The translations under genes were made by a program, and so were the position numbers. From Amphibalanus amphitrite (taxonomy: Eukaryota; Arthropoda; Thecostraca; Balanomorpha; Balanidae), in NCBI RefSeq assembly GCF_019059575.1, contig NW_024881564.1, forward strand, positions 496,001 through 560,000: DNA of 64,000 nt. The letters run 5' to 3'. The first letter of the stretch is position 1, and the number at the start of each line of letters is the position of its first letter. The notes under the pieces are model-generated. The model was not told where the DNA came from. It ran no database searches and saw only the letters and a program-made list of their open reading frames with translations. Shown piece after piece: positions 47,435 to 64,000 of this stretch.

Positions 47435-49005
47435 TATTAATCATTGATTCATCGCAAGCTTGGTGCTGTTCACCGTTTGTTGGTTGCTTAACCCGTTCTT
47501 GAGTTATAGGCCATCAAATTCACTGTTTTAAACTGAAGTTTAAAAAATGTAATGCAATATAACTCAAAAAGTTTTGATCTGAGAAGTCTGATATTTTGCC
47601 AGGCGTCTTTGGGGCCTATGATTACCCCTAGAACCGATTTACACTAAAATCTGAGAGATGAGGGTGACGGGCCTGGTACGATCTATCGTGGAATGCCCCA
47701 GGTCGCTCGGGCTTTGTCAAGAGGTGACGCCTGCTTCCGGGCTGTTCAGAAGTGTCCCCTGATCTGGGCTGTGGTGTTGTCCGAAACGGCACCAATGGTT
47801 CCCGCTCGATGCATTCTTAGTAAATGTTTCACTGAACGGCTTTAGCCCAGTGGCTTTTTCCACAAGTCCAGTGAACTTTTTAACAATATTTTGGCCCTCT
47901 TCTGTTCCTGGTGAAATATCATGTTTATAAGGGATCATCGGATGTCCAATTATGGCCAGGAGTGCCTAGTATTGTTATAGGTGGGATCATTTTGTAAATT
48001 GCAAAGCGCCATTGCATGTTTTACAACATTTCAGACGGAGCTACCAGCTAGACTTAAGAGTCTCGCAATAAGCCCTATACGTACATATATAAACGCGGCT
48101 GCGGTCGGAGTTTTGTAAGGCATTATGAAACTTTAAGCTTCAAGCATGATTATGAACAAGAGTAGGATAGGTATATGAGTGAAGTAAAACTTTGTAGCCA
48201 CTATCTTATTGATAGATGGAATATGAACACCGGCGTCGGCCGTCGCTACATTTACGTAGGTTATAGGTGTCATTCACAAGGCCACTGGCACGGTCATGTT
48301 AGCTCTTCCCTGTTCCTGGTTCCTTCCGACTACAGGCTTGATCAGTTATCATGACAGGCTGTCCGGCCGTGCCGGAAGTTTGTTTACCGCTATCAGCGAA
48401 CGGTGACGACAGTGTCCGTCCTCTGTGTGCATTGGATCTGTCAGAGTGTCGGAACTCGGAGCCATATAGCCATATTTGTCGACTGTTTTATGATCAGTGG
48501 TAGGTGACCCTCGAAGACGGGGATGTGCAATCGTATTGTGCATACGAATACTTATGTGCGATGAAAAAAGACGAAAGATGTCGATGAAAATATGAAACGA
48601 TATTAACTTCATTTAAACGCATTACACAATTCAAATCAAGCATAAACGAAGTTGAATGTCAATCTAAGAATGTTAACAAAAGTAAGCACAAAAATCACCT
48701 TATATGTACAAACAGCTATTCTCCCAGATGGAGTGAACATAAAAAGCTGCATCACCTTTTCAGGCTGCTGACGTGTTTGCCTGATGGCCGGCATTCCATC
48801 TCCGCTCAGCTGGCTGGTGCCGGGTGACCTTGAACGTAATCAGCTGACGCGTCTACGTGCCGGCTGCTGCCTTCACTCCGTCTCTTGAGCGGCTCGCTGC
48901 CACGTGTGCACGAGGGAGCGTGCGGTGTGCGTGTGCGACGTATGTGAGCTGCCATGATTAGTGCATGCGTATCGGTGCCATGAGGACAGTGGAAAGTCAG
49001 AGACA
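47435..49005 (+). other. Upstream region of the Mab-21-like gene
   Basis: No gene. A TATA-like TATATAAA at 48085-48092 is followed about 30 bases on by GGAG and a donor-like GTAAGG (48114-48119). An acceptor-like CCTTTTCAG at 48753-48761 precedes the coding frame, so a short non-coding first exon is possible. This is inference only. A GAATGCCCC half-end near 47690 relates to the TIR element at 17277. Confidence 0.3.
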
Positions 49006-52000
49006 ATGGGTGGTGTCTTATCAGCACTGCGTGGTTTACGAACTGCATCACCGGAGCCTGCATCGCCCCACCGCTCTGTGGTGCAGGGAGATCAAAGCGA
49101 ACCGGCGGAGCCGGAAAGTTCACACATCTGCCAACACTCTCTGCCGCGGACTGACCTACACCGCTACCTGAGCAACAACGACACAGACCACCCGAGTGGT
49201 CTGCCGATTGGTCTGTGCTCTCTGGCTCTGCGCTACTTTCTGCCGGAATGTGAGCTGGAGCGGTACCTGTACCGTCTCACCACCGAAGCCGAGGAAAGCA
49301 CCAGCTTAGTCGACGAGTGCTCCTCACAGGTGCGCAAGCTGCTCACGGGCTCGTCATCGGAAGGACTTGGAGTGCCGATGTTCTGCTCTCGAACCTTCGC
49401 CGGCGGTGGTGAGACGATGTGTGACGCACCACTGACGATCCCGACTCCTGACACTCCTCCGGGGGAGCAGGGCGACGGGCCGGTCGTCACCACGTCGGAC
49501 AAAGACTGTATGTTCGAGCTCGGCCAGTTCCTGGTGGCGCCAGAGCGAGGCGAGGCGCGCCTCTACATGGACGAGCGCAGCGCCAGCCATCAGGGCTACG
49601 TCCATGTGCTTCTGGATCCTGACTGGTCACCATCACAAGAAGGTGAGATATCTCGGATGCCTTCTGATCAGCTGCTGCGGCCACTGTCGGTCGAAGACGG
49701 CGCTGCGCCTGAACAGAGGCTTTGTCTCTCCAGTGACGCGCTCATGAAAGTATGGCATGACAACAATCAGTTCTCAGGCACTGTGGAGCGACACGGGCCG
49801 GCAATCAACTCTATACAGTTGCTTCACGGGATGCCGGTCGACTTTGACAGCGTGCCTGCCCTGCGGCTGACGCGACCTCCGCAACAGCTCTTAGACTGGC
49901 TGAAACGCATTGATGAGTGTGGCGCTCGCTGGCCTCCAGAAGAGGTTCGTGAGAGCATTAGATCAGGCACCGAGGCCACGGCACACCTGGTGGCAACCGG
50001 GCACGCCAGCAGCGCGCGTAGAGACCTAGAGTGGCGACTATCCTTCTCCGTGGCCGAGAAACGACTGGCACGTACACTGAACATCACACAGCGCAAAGCG
50101 TACTTGCTGGTGAAGCTGGTGCAAAAGTGTTTCCTCGCACGTCCCAAAGTGCTCGTCACTTACCACCTGAAGACGCTGATGTTTTGGGAGCTGGAGACAA
50201 CGCAGCACTACTGGTCGGAAGAGCACCTCTTTGGGCGTGTTCTTGGTCTTTTAGATCGAATCGACGCCTGTTTGTCGGAGCGCCGCATTCCCAGCTATTT
50301 CTTCCCGGAGAACAACCTCATCAGCGACTGCAGTGCAGAGGACGTCGCAGCCGTGCGAAGGGCTCTCGGTTTGGTCCGTGGGGATCTACTCCGTTCGCTG
50401 TTCGCCATCGACGCTGCCGTGCGCTTTGAGTTCTCGACCGCTACCCCGTTGATAACGTTCCACGAGCCCTTCCTGAGCGCCATCGCTGCTGGCGTGACGA
50501 CACCATCTATTGCAGAGGTGGCGGCTACAGCAGCGTCGGGACTCATTCGTCAGGCTCGAGATGGCCTTCCTCGAAATAAACATACGCTGGCGCGCTCCAG
50601 CGAACTGCTGCGAGACGCGCTTCAGCTTCGTTCGGCAGCCGGAGCAGCGGCGCCGCGCGAGGGCGACTGGTTGATGATGACAGCAGTTGCGCTGTGCGCT
50701 GCCAATCACCGTGATGAAGACGTTTGGGTAAGGGACGTGCTGTGGAAACGGGTGGTCTCGGCCGAGGATGTGCCGCCGCTGACTGAGAGGCATGTTCAGC
50801 TGTGGGAGGCCGTCTGTCCGAGCGGACTGCCACCTGGGCAGGAGAGTCCGTTATTGGCCCTGATAGGATCGTGCCTGGATAGTTACGGGGATCTCATCGA
50901 TCGGCGTGCCATTCAAGAGCTGTTTGACGATTTCATTGGCTCAGATAAACCCCGGCTTCCAAGCGAGAGCTTAACAACGCTGATGATTGCAGAAGAAACG
51001 ATAGAGGAAGTGATCGATCACCCTCAGCCCGTCAAAGTCCCTGGTCAGGTCAACATGACGGAACACTCAACCGAAGGCGATGAGTCTTTGTACAGCATGG
51101 TCGCAGCAAAAACGTCATCAAACCGTTCTCAGAATGAAGCTTGGCAACGGAATGAAGTGAACGAGCTCTGCTCCGTGCTCCAGTCTTTGGTAATGGACAC
51201 CTTCGAGCTGAACAAAAGCAGCATGGAGATAATCACTCGGAAGCTAGTAGAAGCTGGCCTTCCCAAGAGCTTGGTGCTTCAAGCGCCGTCACGATTTGGT
51301 GCGGACCTATGCTCGATGACTCTGGCAGGTTGGGATGAATTCGGTAGCGGCTCAGTCGTCCACAGTGGACGTGGAGATCAGTTGATATGCAAGTTCGAGC
51401 TCATTGACTTCCTTGAAAGTGGCAAAGAAATGCTGCTCGATATTGACGCTTATATGGAAGACCATGTGAACAACACGACCACTGCGTTGTTGGACACTCT
51501 GTGCTGTCTGCTGCTGAATGGACACTATAAACTTGCCAATCGTGCCGCCAGCTGGATGAAAGAGTTGAGCGTATCGCTTTCTGAACACGCCAGCAAAGAG
51601 GATCGTGGTAGGATGACCTACAACCTCCGCAGGTCGTCTCGCTTTCTCGCCTGTCTGCCGGAGGCGATCCGGTCCCTGTTGCTGCTGAGTCCCTGCGAGA
51701 TCAGCCTGCCAGCCCTGGACGTTCTGTTCATGTACGCCGCTCCACTGCTGGAGGCGACAGCGGAGGAGCACGAGACACCGGACTCACCGTCACCGGAGGA
51801 GCGCGTGACGGACGTGCTGGTCACCTGGGAGGAAGTGGTCTGCGAGGTAGGACTACAGCCGCTGTCCGATGCCGCGCGACTCTCGGATGCCGTGCTGAAG
51901 CTGTGTCTGGTGAGACTGGCCGGAGGCACGGAGCGACAGTGTGCCGAATGTCTGACAGAAGCCGAGGACCAGATCGGTGGAGAGGCCACCGTGTCTGTTC

Positions 52001-52038
52001 GACGGGCACTCGCCGAGGTGTTCTCGGTAAATGGGTGA
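49006..52038 (+). CDS. Mab-21 domain nucleotidyltransferase, cGAS-like receptor candidate
   Basis: An uninterrupted frame of 1010 codons. The frame is open a little further upstream, but the first in-frame ATG is at 49006 (GACAATGG). The N-terminus MGGVLSALR matches the N-myristoylation consensus (Gly2, Ser6). The nucleotidyltransferase core has GSSSEGLGVP at 115-124, the metal-binding pair Asp165-Lys-Asp167 (SDKDCMFEL), and a third acidic site in VDFDSVPALR (Asp279/Asp281). The Mab-21 half follows with TYHLKTLMFWELE (385-397) and ERRIPSYFFPENNLI. The domain ends near residue 450; the remaining ~550 residues are mostly helical-looking and unrecognised. Family members with intact triads include cGAS and invertebrate cGLRs, which make cyclic dinucleotides on sensing nucleic acid. 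Other Mab-21 proteins have no known enzymatic activity, so sensing is an inference. No zinc-ribbon insertion is obvious. The uninterrupted long frame contrasts with the intron-rich neighbours and suggests a retrocopy or a one-exon family. Confidence 0.85.
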   Translation: MGGVLSALRGLRTASPEPASPHRSVVQGDQSEPAEPESSHICQHSLPRTDLHRYLSNNDTDHPSGLPIGLCSLALRYFLPECELERYLYRLTTEAEESTSLVDECSSQVRKLLTGSSSEGLGVPMFCSRTFAGGGETMCDAPLTIPTPDTPPGEQGDGPVVTTSDKDCMFELGQFLVAPERGEARLYMDERSASHQGYVHVLLDPDWSPSQEGEISRMPSDQLLRPLSVEDGAAPEQRLCLSSDALMKVWHDNNQFSGTVERHGPAINSIQLLHGMPVDFDSVPALRLTRPPQQLLDWLKRIDECGARWPPEEVRESIRSGTEATAHLVATGHASSARRDLEWRLSFSVAEKRLARTLNITQRKAYLLVKLVQKCFLARPKVLVTYHLKTLMFWELETTQHYWSEEHLFGRVLGLLDRIDACLSERRIPSYFFPENNLISDCSAEDVAAVRRALGLVRGDLLRSLFAIDAAVRFEFSTATPLITFHEPFLSAIAAGVTTPSIAEVAATAASGLIRQARDGLPRNKHTLARSSELLRDALQLRSAAGAAAPREGDWLMMTAVALCAANHRDEDVWVRDVLWKRVVSAEDVPPLTERHVQLWEAVCPSGLPPGQESPLLALIGSCLDSYGDLIDRRAIQELFDDFIGSDKPRLPSESLTTLMIAEETIEEVIDHPQPVKVPGQVNMTEHSTEGDESLYSMVAAKTSSNRSQNEAWQRNEVNELCSVLQSLVMDTFELNKSSMEIITRKLVEAGLPKSLVLQAPSRFGADLCSMTLAGWDEFGSGSVVHSGRGDQLICKFELIDFLESGKEMLLDIDAYMEDHVNNTTTALLDTLCCLLLNGHYKLANRAASWMKELSVSLSEHASKEDRGRMTYNLRRSSRFLACLPEAIRSLLLLSPCEISLPALDVLFMYAAPLLEATAEEHETPDSPSPEERVTDVLVTWEEVVCEVGLQPLSDAARLSDAVLKLCLVRLAGGTERQCAECLTEAEDQIGGEATVSVRRALAEVFSVNG

Positions 52039-55000
52039 TTCCTCTCTTATTGTGTGCGCTTGCGAAATCTGCATCGTTGTGATCTCTGTGACGCCAAAGA
52101 GGTTTTTAAGCGTTTTTAGCGTTGGTTCAGCTATCATTATCATCATTATCCAGGCTTTGTTCATGACAGTGAGCTAGAGTAGCCAACGTGTAATTGACGT
52201 GGTTTACGACTCCCATACGTACGTGTAACGTTTTTGAAGCGCTCAAACAGGGGCACTTTATGGCTGATGCAAAGTTTGAATGTTAGAGTTTTCAAATCTA
52301 ATCAAGAAATAAAATAGAAGTTGCGTTGTTGTTAATATTTGAAGCCAGAGATACTACGATCATTATCCATGGTGTTGGGGTCTTTCTGAATTTAAAAAAA
52401 TCTAGAAGTTACACCGATTTTGTAAAATAAGGTTTTCAAACAGCTCTCAGTGGTGCAGCCTGGTTGCAAAGTTACCGGCTGAAGTGTCGCCACGGCCGAA
52501 GGATGCTGAGTAAAACTAGAGTACCTATTGCACCTAGAATTCCCATTTTCGGATCCATCAAAACAAAACACAAATCGAGGCTTTCTTTTATCATTGAAGT
52601 AACACTATTTACACAAAATCAGGCAAAGAAAACGATGCAGTTGCTGTGACATGCCTTCACACTTATCTGAACACGTGCAAGAAACAATAACGGTCTAACA
52701 AACATGGACCTTGTGCAGGCCCTTTCCACAGACGAGATTGCAGCATCGTACAAAACCTAACTCGGCACATATAAACGAACGGTCGTCGCACCTGCGGACG
52801 GTCAAAGAATCTGTGACGTCACTACTATGACGTCAGACGACGGGCTTATGACGTCACAGACGAGACATCAGATTCAGAATCGTTACATTGTTTGGTGCTA
52901 TGATCACCGCATACTACACCGGCCTGCTCCACGACACTCGGTTTAATTTCTGACGGACACTGCCACTTGTACTCGCAGTTCGTAAAAACATGCCATCTCC
53001 ATTGCCTCCGGGCCACGCGCAGGAGCGCTCGCTTCACAGATTACAGCGACACGACAATATGCAATATGCAATATGACAATATGGACTTCGAAGTGCCCGC
53101 ACTTCGCAGAAACATATCGCCCACTTCCGTCTGGTATTCAGCCAGGATGTTGACTACTTCACACAGTATGCCCGCATCGCCTGACCCGACGCACTGAGCG
53201 CGGTACTCCTGGTCACTGCGGCCAATCCTGATCCCGCACCACCCCCGCGAGATCGTTCGGTTCGCTCGGCTCACATTTGAGAGGCACTGGGCCCCAATAC
53301 CCGGATAAGGACAAAGGTTAGCTTAGCTGCATTATATTGCCATCCGTGCTCTGCAGACCAGTGACACACGCGATCGCTGGAACGGAACGCATGGGTAATG
53401 AACAAATCCAGCAACACTTGCGAGTCAACCATATAATACTGTGGCGAGAGAGGAGCAGTGTGTGATTTACGGAAGCGCCATTATGTGAATTGTGAGCCAA
53501 AAAGCTGAAAGCAGTTTTTTGCAATGAAGACGAGTAGGTATTCGGAGCATCACTTTTTATAACTGAGCAATGGATCTATGTAGATACAATGACCGATGCT
53601 ACTTCCAGCTACATTTTAGGCCATCCTTATTACGACAACGGTACCTAAACAGGGAGTCAGCTTGTGTCTCTATGCGCACTGCTTCAAAACAAAACGTGAA
53701 GTGACGCATTCATTCTGCAGCGCAACAACTGCAACCTCACACACTGCCGCACAGACGTCGCTAGCGGGGCAGCCATTTGTGGTCCTCTCACAGAACCAGC
53801 TATGGAGCCACGAGGCACAGCTATCTACGAAACCGCGTTACGTATTGACAGGTCGGTATACCGCCGAACGCACACAGTTAGTTACGTATTACGTTTCGAA
53901 TCACATACAGTATTGCGTGTCACATGTAACGTGCACAAACACTAAAGGACACTCACCCGCACTTTATCGCTGTCCGCGTAATTACGTGTACGTATCTGCG
54001 CAATTACGTAATGTGTGTTTAGTGTTTACGCACTGTGTTAGCAGGAGCCGACGAGTGGCGACTGCCGATTGGGAAAAAGTAGGTAAGCTAAGGCTAGATC
54101 ACATCTACTGCTTAGGTGGTCTCGTAATACATATGCATATCATTCCGCACTTGAGCACAACCTGTTTCTAGAGATGTGTCTTATAGTCGGACCCAATGCT
54201 CAGTCATATTTTTCATGGACGCAGCCGCAGGACGGTAGTCCACTTGCTGCATTAGATCGGAGGGTTTCATTTCCGCGGATTACTCTAAACGTAAGACATA
54301 ACTCAGTGCTCAATTAATCATTTTCAGCTTAAGAACATTTCAAATAGGTATCGAATCGTACTTATCCCTTGATTGTGTCTCTGTTCAAAAAAGATAATAA
54401 CTTAAACAACAGAAGTTGCTCGTCGCAGCTTTTGTCCGTTCGCAACTTTCAAGAAGTAAATGAAAACCTCTTGCCGAGTTGGATTTCCTTGCCTCGGTTT
54501 AGACCGGCCCTGATATTATGTATTCTATTTGGGAGTGATACCATTTTTTTCATTTGGTGATTAAAACTGTAAGGGCGAAGGATTTGAAGCCTCGTAGTGC
54601 TCTTCTCATCTTGCGCAGTTTGATGACGGTAACCCGTCCATCACCGACCTAACAGCCTGGAAACAAAATAGTACGCTGTCACTCTTCCATAACGCTATGC
54701 TCGTGATCTCGAACCAGTCGGCTCGCCCACGTCCGAGCGAAATCTCGCTACCGTTCCGCGCAGCTGGCGATACTATATCAGCGGAAACGGTGGCGATCAC
54801 ATAATGTACGATACCATCGCGAACCTAGCGGACTAGGGGTGATTCATCCAGAGTTTATATGCCTTCTGCCTGCTGATAACACTGGGGGCATTGGGGACGG
54901 CCAAAGCGAGAAGCGATTGTGTTTTACAAGGAGCAAACAAAACAGTGCCTGCATGTGAACGTTTGTGCGCCCTGTGATGGGGCACTTCAACGACGGTCGT

Positions 55001-55945
55001 TGAGTCATTTTACTTCACTTTGTCATGAAAACTTAGGTCTATATCTTATCACTTTTTCCTCAGCATGCATTAGGATGTAGCCTAGGTGTGTATATGCACC
55101 TAATATTAATGGCTCACCTGGTGGAAACGGTCACTTCGCCTCTTGCTGAAAGACCGGTGATTTATTTTCACTGCAGTGCAAACTTCTAACTTCCCGGAAG
55201 AGTCTAGCTTATGTCTTTTCGCCATTGCTGCCACTTCTATTGCAGTGTGCTGGTTTTCTGCAACTGTTGATAGCTACTTGGTCTTGCTATACTTTCGCCA
55301 ATTGATGTGTGTCATCTTCGTGTTAATATGCACCAACAAAAACATTCACGTACGTATTTAATGTTTTTCGTCTCACCACATTCACTTTTGGATACACCAG
55401 CTCAGCAAGCCCAATGTCACTACTTATTTACGTCCCCCGGCACATGGTCTGCTTTCGACACGGTCCATCCTGCGTTCAGCGTTAGTTATGAAGCGATCTC
55501 ACTGTCTCGATGGGCTGATGAATACGTTTCTAAGTCCGGACATCCACCGGTGTTAAAGCAGACGCCATGCGAGAGGGCGTCGTGAAGGGATTTCGGTCAC
55601 TCCCCAAGCACTGTCACTTCAGTTTCCTGTAACCTGAAAAGGAGGAAGAGACATCGATTAGAATTTAGAATTATGCGGAAAGAGTTTGTAAACGCACAGT
55701 TTGCACACGCTGATTGCATAAATTGCCAATGATACCATTTGAAAAAGCGAACCGATCGACTTTGGTAATGAACTTTTGATATGCGAAATGGCAGTCTTTA
55801 CCAGATTTTTATTTGCTGATACATAAACGTTTAGGTTACTATAAATTTCAATATTTCCACTCGTTTCTGCATGTATTCGCTCCCACCGGGAGGCGACTCA
55901 CTGCGTCTATGGCTGGCTGGACGGCTGACGGGGGGCGGGACCGGG
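52039..55945. other. Region between the Mab-21-like gene and Ubx (convergent 3' ends)
   Basis: No gene supported. An AATAAA for the Mab-21-like gene lies at about 52306-52311 (AAGAAATAAAATAG). An AATAAA for Ubx on the minus strand lies at about 55805-55811, roughly 140 bases past its stop. Short frames at 52846-53274 and 53662-54171 lack splice or family support. Confidence 0.45.
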
Positions 55946-62723
<6,778 letters not shown>

Positions 62724-64000
62724 CTGAAACACACAGAGACAGCGGGTCAGGTCAGGTCAGCAAGCTGGACAGCCAGGTGGATGTGATCGTATACACTGGC
62801 TGTCCTAGAAAGAATTTACGCGATTTGGATGTGGGGCTGAGTAGAGTATCAGTAGAATGTCTCTCATACGCACGGTATATTTGGCTTCCTTATAGGGAAA
62901 CGCGTCATTGAAAAACAGGTATCGAAATTGTTCCCCGCAATCATTCTTCGAAAATTTAGATGGGATGGAGCGATTTACCAAAGCGCGAGCAAGTCGCTAC
63001 TGCATATCTTCAGCGGCTAAGTCGAAGACGTTTTTGGGCCAATGGGCCAGTTCACATCACCAGATGACAGCTTTAACTTCCATTTATTGGGCATTGGTCT
63101 GACCTTTCTTTACTAATATCGCATGAACAGCAATACGCATATGAAAGTTTTCTTTGCATTCGAATGATATTTTCGGTGTACCTACCCGACGCAACGCCTG
63201 ATGCAGTATTTCTGTATCTCTACGAGCTGCAATTTCTCCCGCTGCACAGACTCAATTGTCTACTGCTAACATAATTTTAAGTCCAATATCCTAGCGTTTC
63301 CGATATCCGGACAGCTATGGGTATTTATGACGACGATGCCATCGCGCTCAGCTGAAGCAGCGACATTCTGGGGCGCATCACTATTCTTTGCCGGAGAACG
63401 GCCGAGCTCCCGGACCATCTGTGACGCCCATGCAGTATTGACCGTAAACCTAGTTGGTGCCGCCGTCCAGAGATGGCAGCAGCGTCGCCGCCGAGCCGCC
63501 CCGGGCCAGGACGACGTTCATTGGCTGCCATAGCTCAAGGTTATGGCAGCTGACTGCGGGGAGAGCTCAGCGGAGGGACGGGTAGAGGGGGAGGGGAGGG
63601 GAGGGTCCGGTGGGCAGACAGAGGGACTCCAACCTCGGAGCCAAGTTGCCAGGGCTGACGGCAATTCAACCCCCTCATGCATGCATACAATTTTATTTTA
63701 TATAATTTAGTTTGAACACTGAACAGAGCAGGACTGGACCAGTCACCTGTCCTCTCTATCCTAATACCGTCTGCATCCTTGATCATTTTACTCTGTACGA
63801 GATGACGGTCATCCCATCGGATATCCCGTGAAGATAGCGATCTAAAAGCAGTATGCTCATCCGGGGTTACCGTTTGAGTTACGGGTGACCTGTCCCAAGG
63901 AGGATGAACTGACCCGATGACCCGCGCCCTCCCAACGGAATGGGCTGAGCCGCTCCAACCCCAAAGTCGCTGTTCGATGCAATGCAGGATGGCTCCCCAT
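62724..64000. other. Ubx 5' intron (part)
   Basis: Upstream of the YPWM exon is a pyrimidine tract with a CTGACCTGACC branch-like run. No exon encoding the conserved Ubx start is found on the minus strand up to 64000. The ATG-led frame at 63531-63325 (-) has no Ubx features. Confidence 0.45.

Noticed and set aside
48961..49005. 15-codon upstream extension of the Mab-21-like frame
   Set aside because: It would need a GTG start; the ATG at 49006 has a better context and begins a myristoylation motif.
52846..54171. Short frames between the Mab-21-like gene and Ubx
   Set aside because: No splice sites in phase, no domain, composition like intergenic DNA.

Overview
This is a 64-kb piece of animal nuclear DNA, almost certainly arthropod and probably crustacean. 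The genes are split by GT-AG introns, and a Hox gene carries the arthropod Ubx signature (YPWM, homeodomain, then [10 protein letters not shown]). The rest is packed with DNA transposons and Penelope-like elements. The crustacean assignment is an inference from the Ubx C-terminus, which keeps a CK2-type serine site and lacks the insect poly-Ala tract.

Genes from left to right: 1-2710 (-), the 5' part of a Fas-binding-factor-1 (FBF1) homologue; 5051-10901 (+), a complete seven-exon ATPAF1, the mitochondrial F1-ATPase assembly factor; 21677-22384 (-), a small single-pass membrane protein with an EB-like Cys-rich ectodomain and two PPxY motifs; 27910-37223 (-), a complete seven-exon secreted, probably GPI-anchored alpha-carbonic anhydrase; 49006-52038 (+), an uninterrupted 1010-residue Mab-21/cGAS-like nucleotidyltransferase; 55946-62723 (-), two exons of Ultrabithorax whose first coding exon lies outside the window. 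Two further short minus-strand exons (4756-4825 and 11300-11488) look coding but could not be assigned. The split genes were assembled by hand from splice sites, reading-frame phase and family motifs.

Mobile DNA: 12.0-17.2 kb is a nested set. A palindromic Penelope-like insertion has one Helitron-like element in each arm, and a second palindromic Penelope-like element sits inside one of those. 17.3-19.4 kb is a TIR element with TGTA duplications. 23.7-26.2 kb is a hAT element. 28.5-30.3 kb is a hAT-like element carrying an 18-bp minisatellite, itself inserted in another minisatellite. 31.6-32.6 kb is a palindromic mariner remnant. 35.0-36.1 kb and 39.5-40.5 kb are TA-flanked elements. At least six TTAA-flanked, piggyBac-like elements (0.15, 38.9, 41.4, 44.2, 46.0 and 58.3 kb) are loaded with AGGTCA half-sites. 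Three hAT-like elements (5.6, 19.6 and 38.3 kb) carry GGCTCC- or GGAGTC-type hexamer arrays. The Ubx intron holds an element of about 1.5 kb full of TGGGAACG motifs.

The six genes do not form one pathway. The most notable points are the intact cGAS-like enzyme with a predicted N-myristoylation site next to Ubx, the lack of Antp on the 3' side of Ubx, the repeated inverted duplication of unrelated transposons, and mobile elements that carry consensus nuclear-receptor sites.
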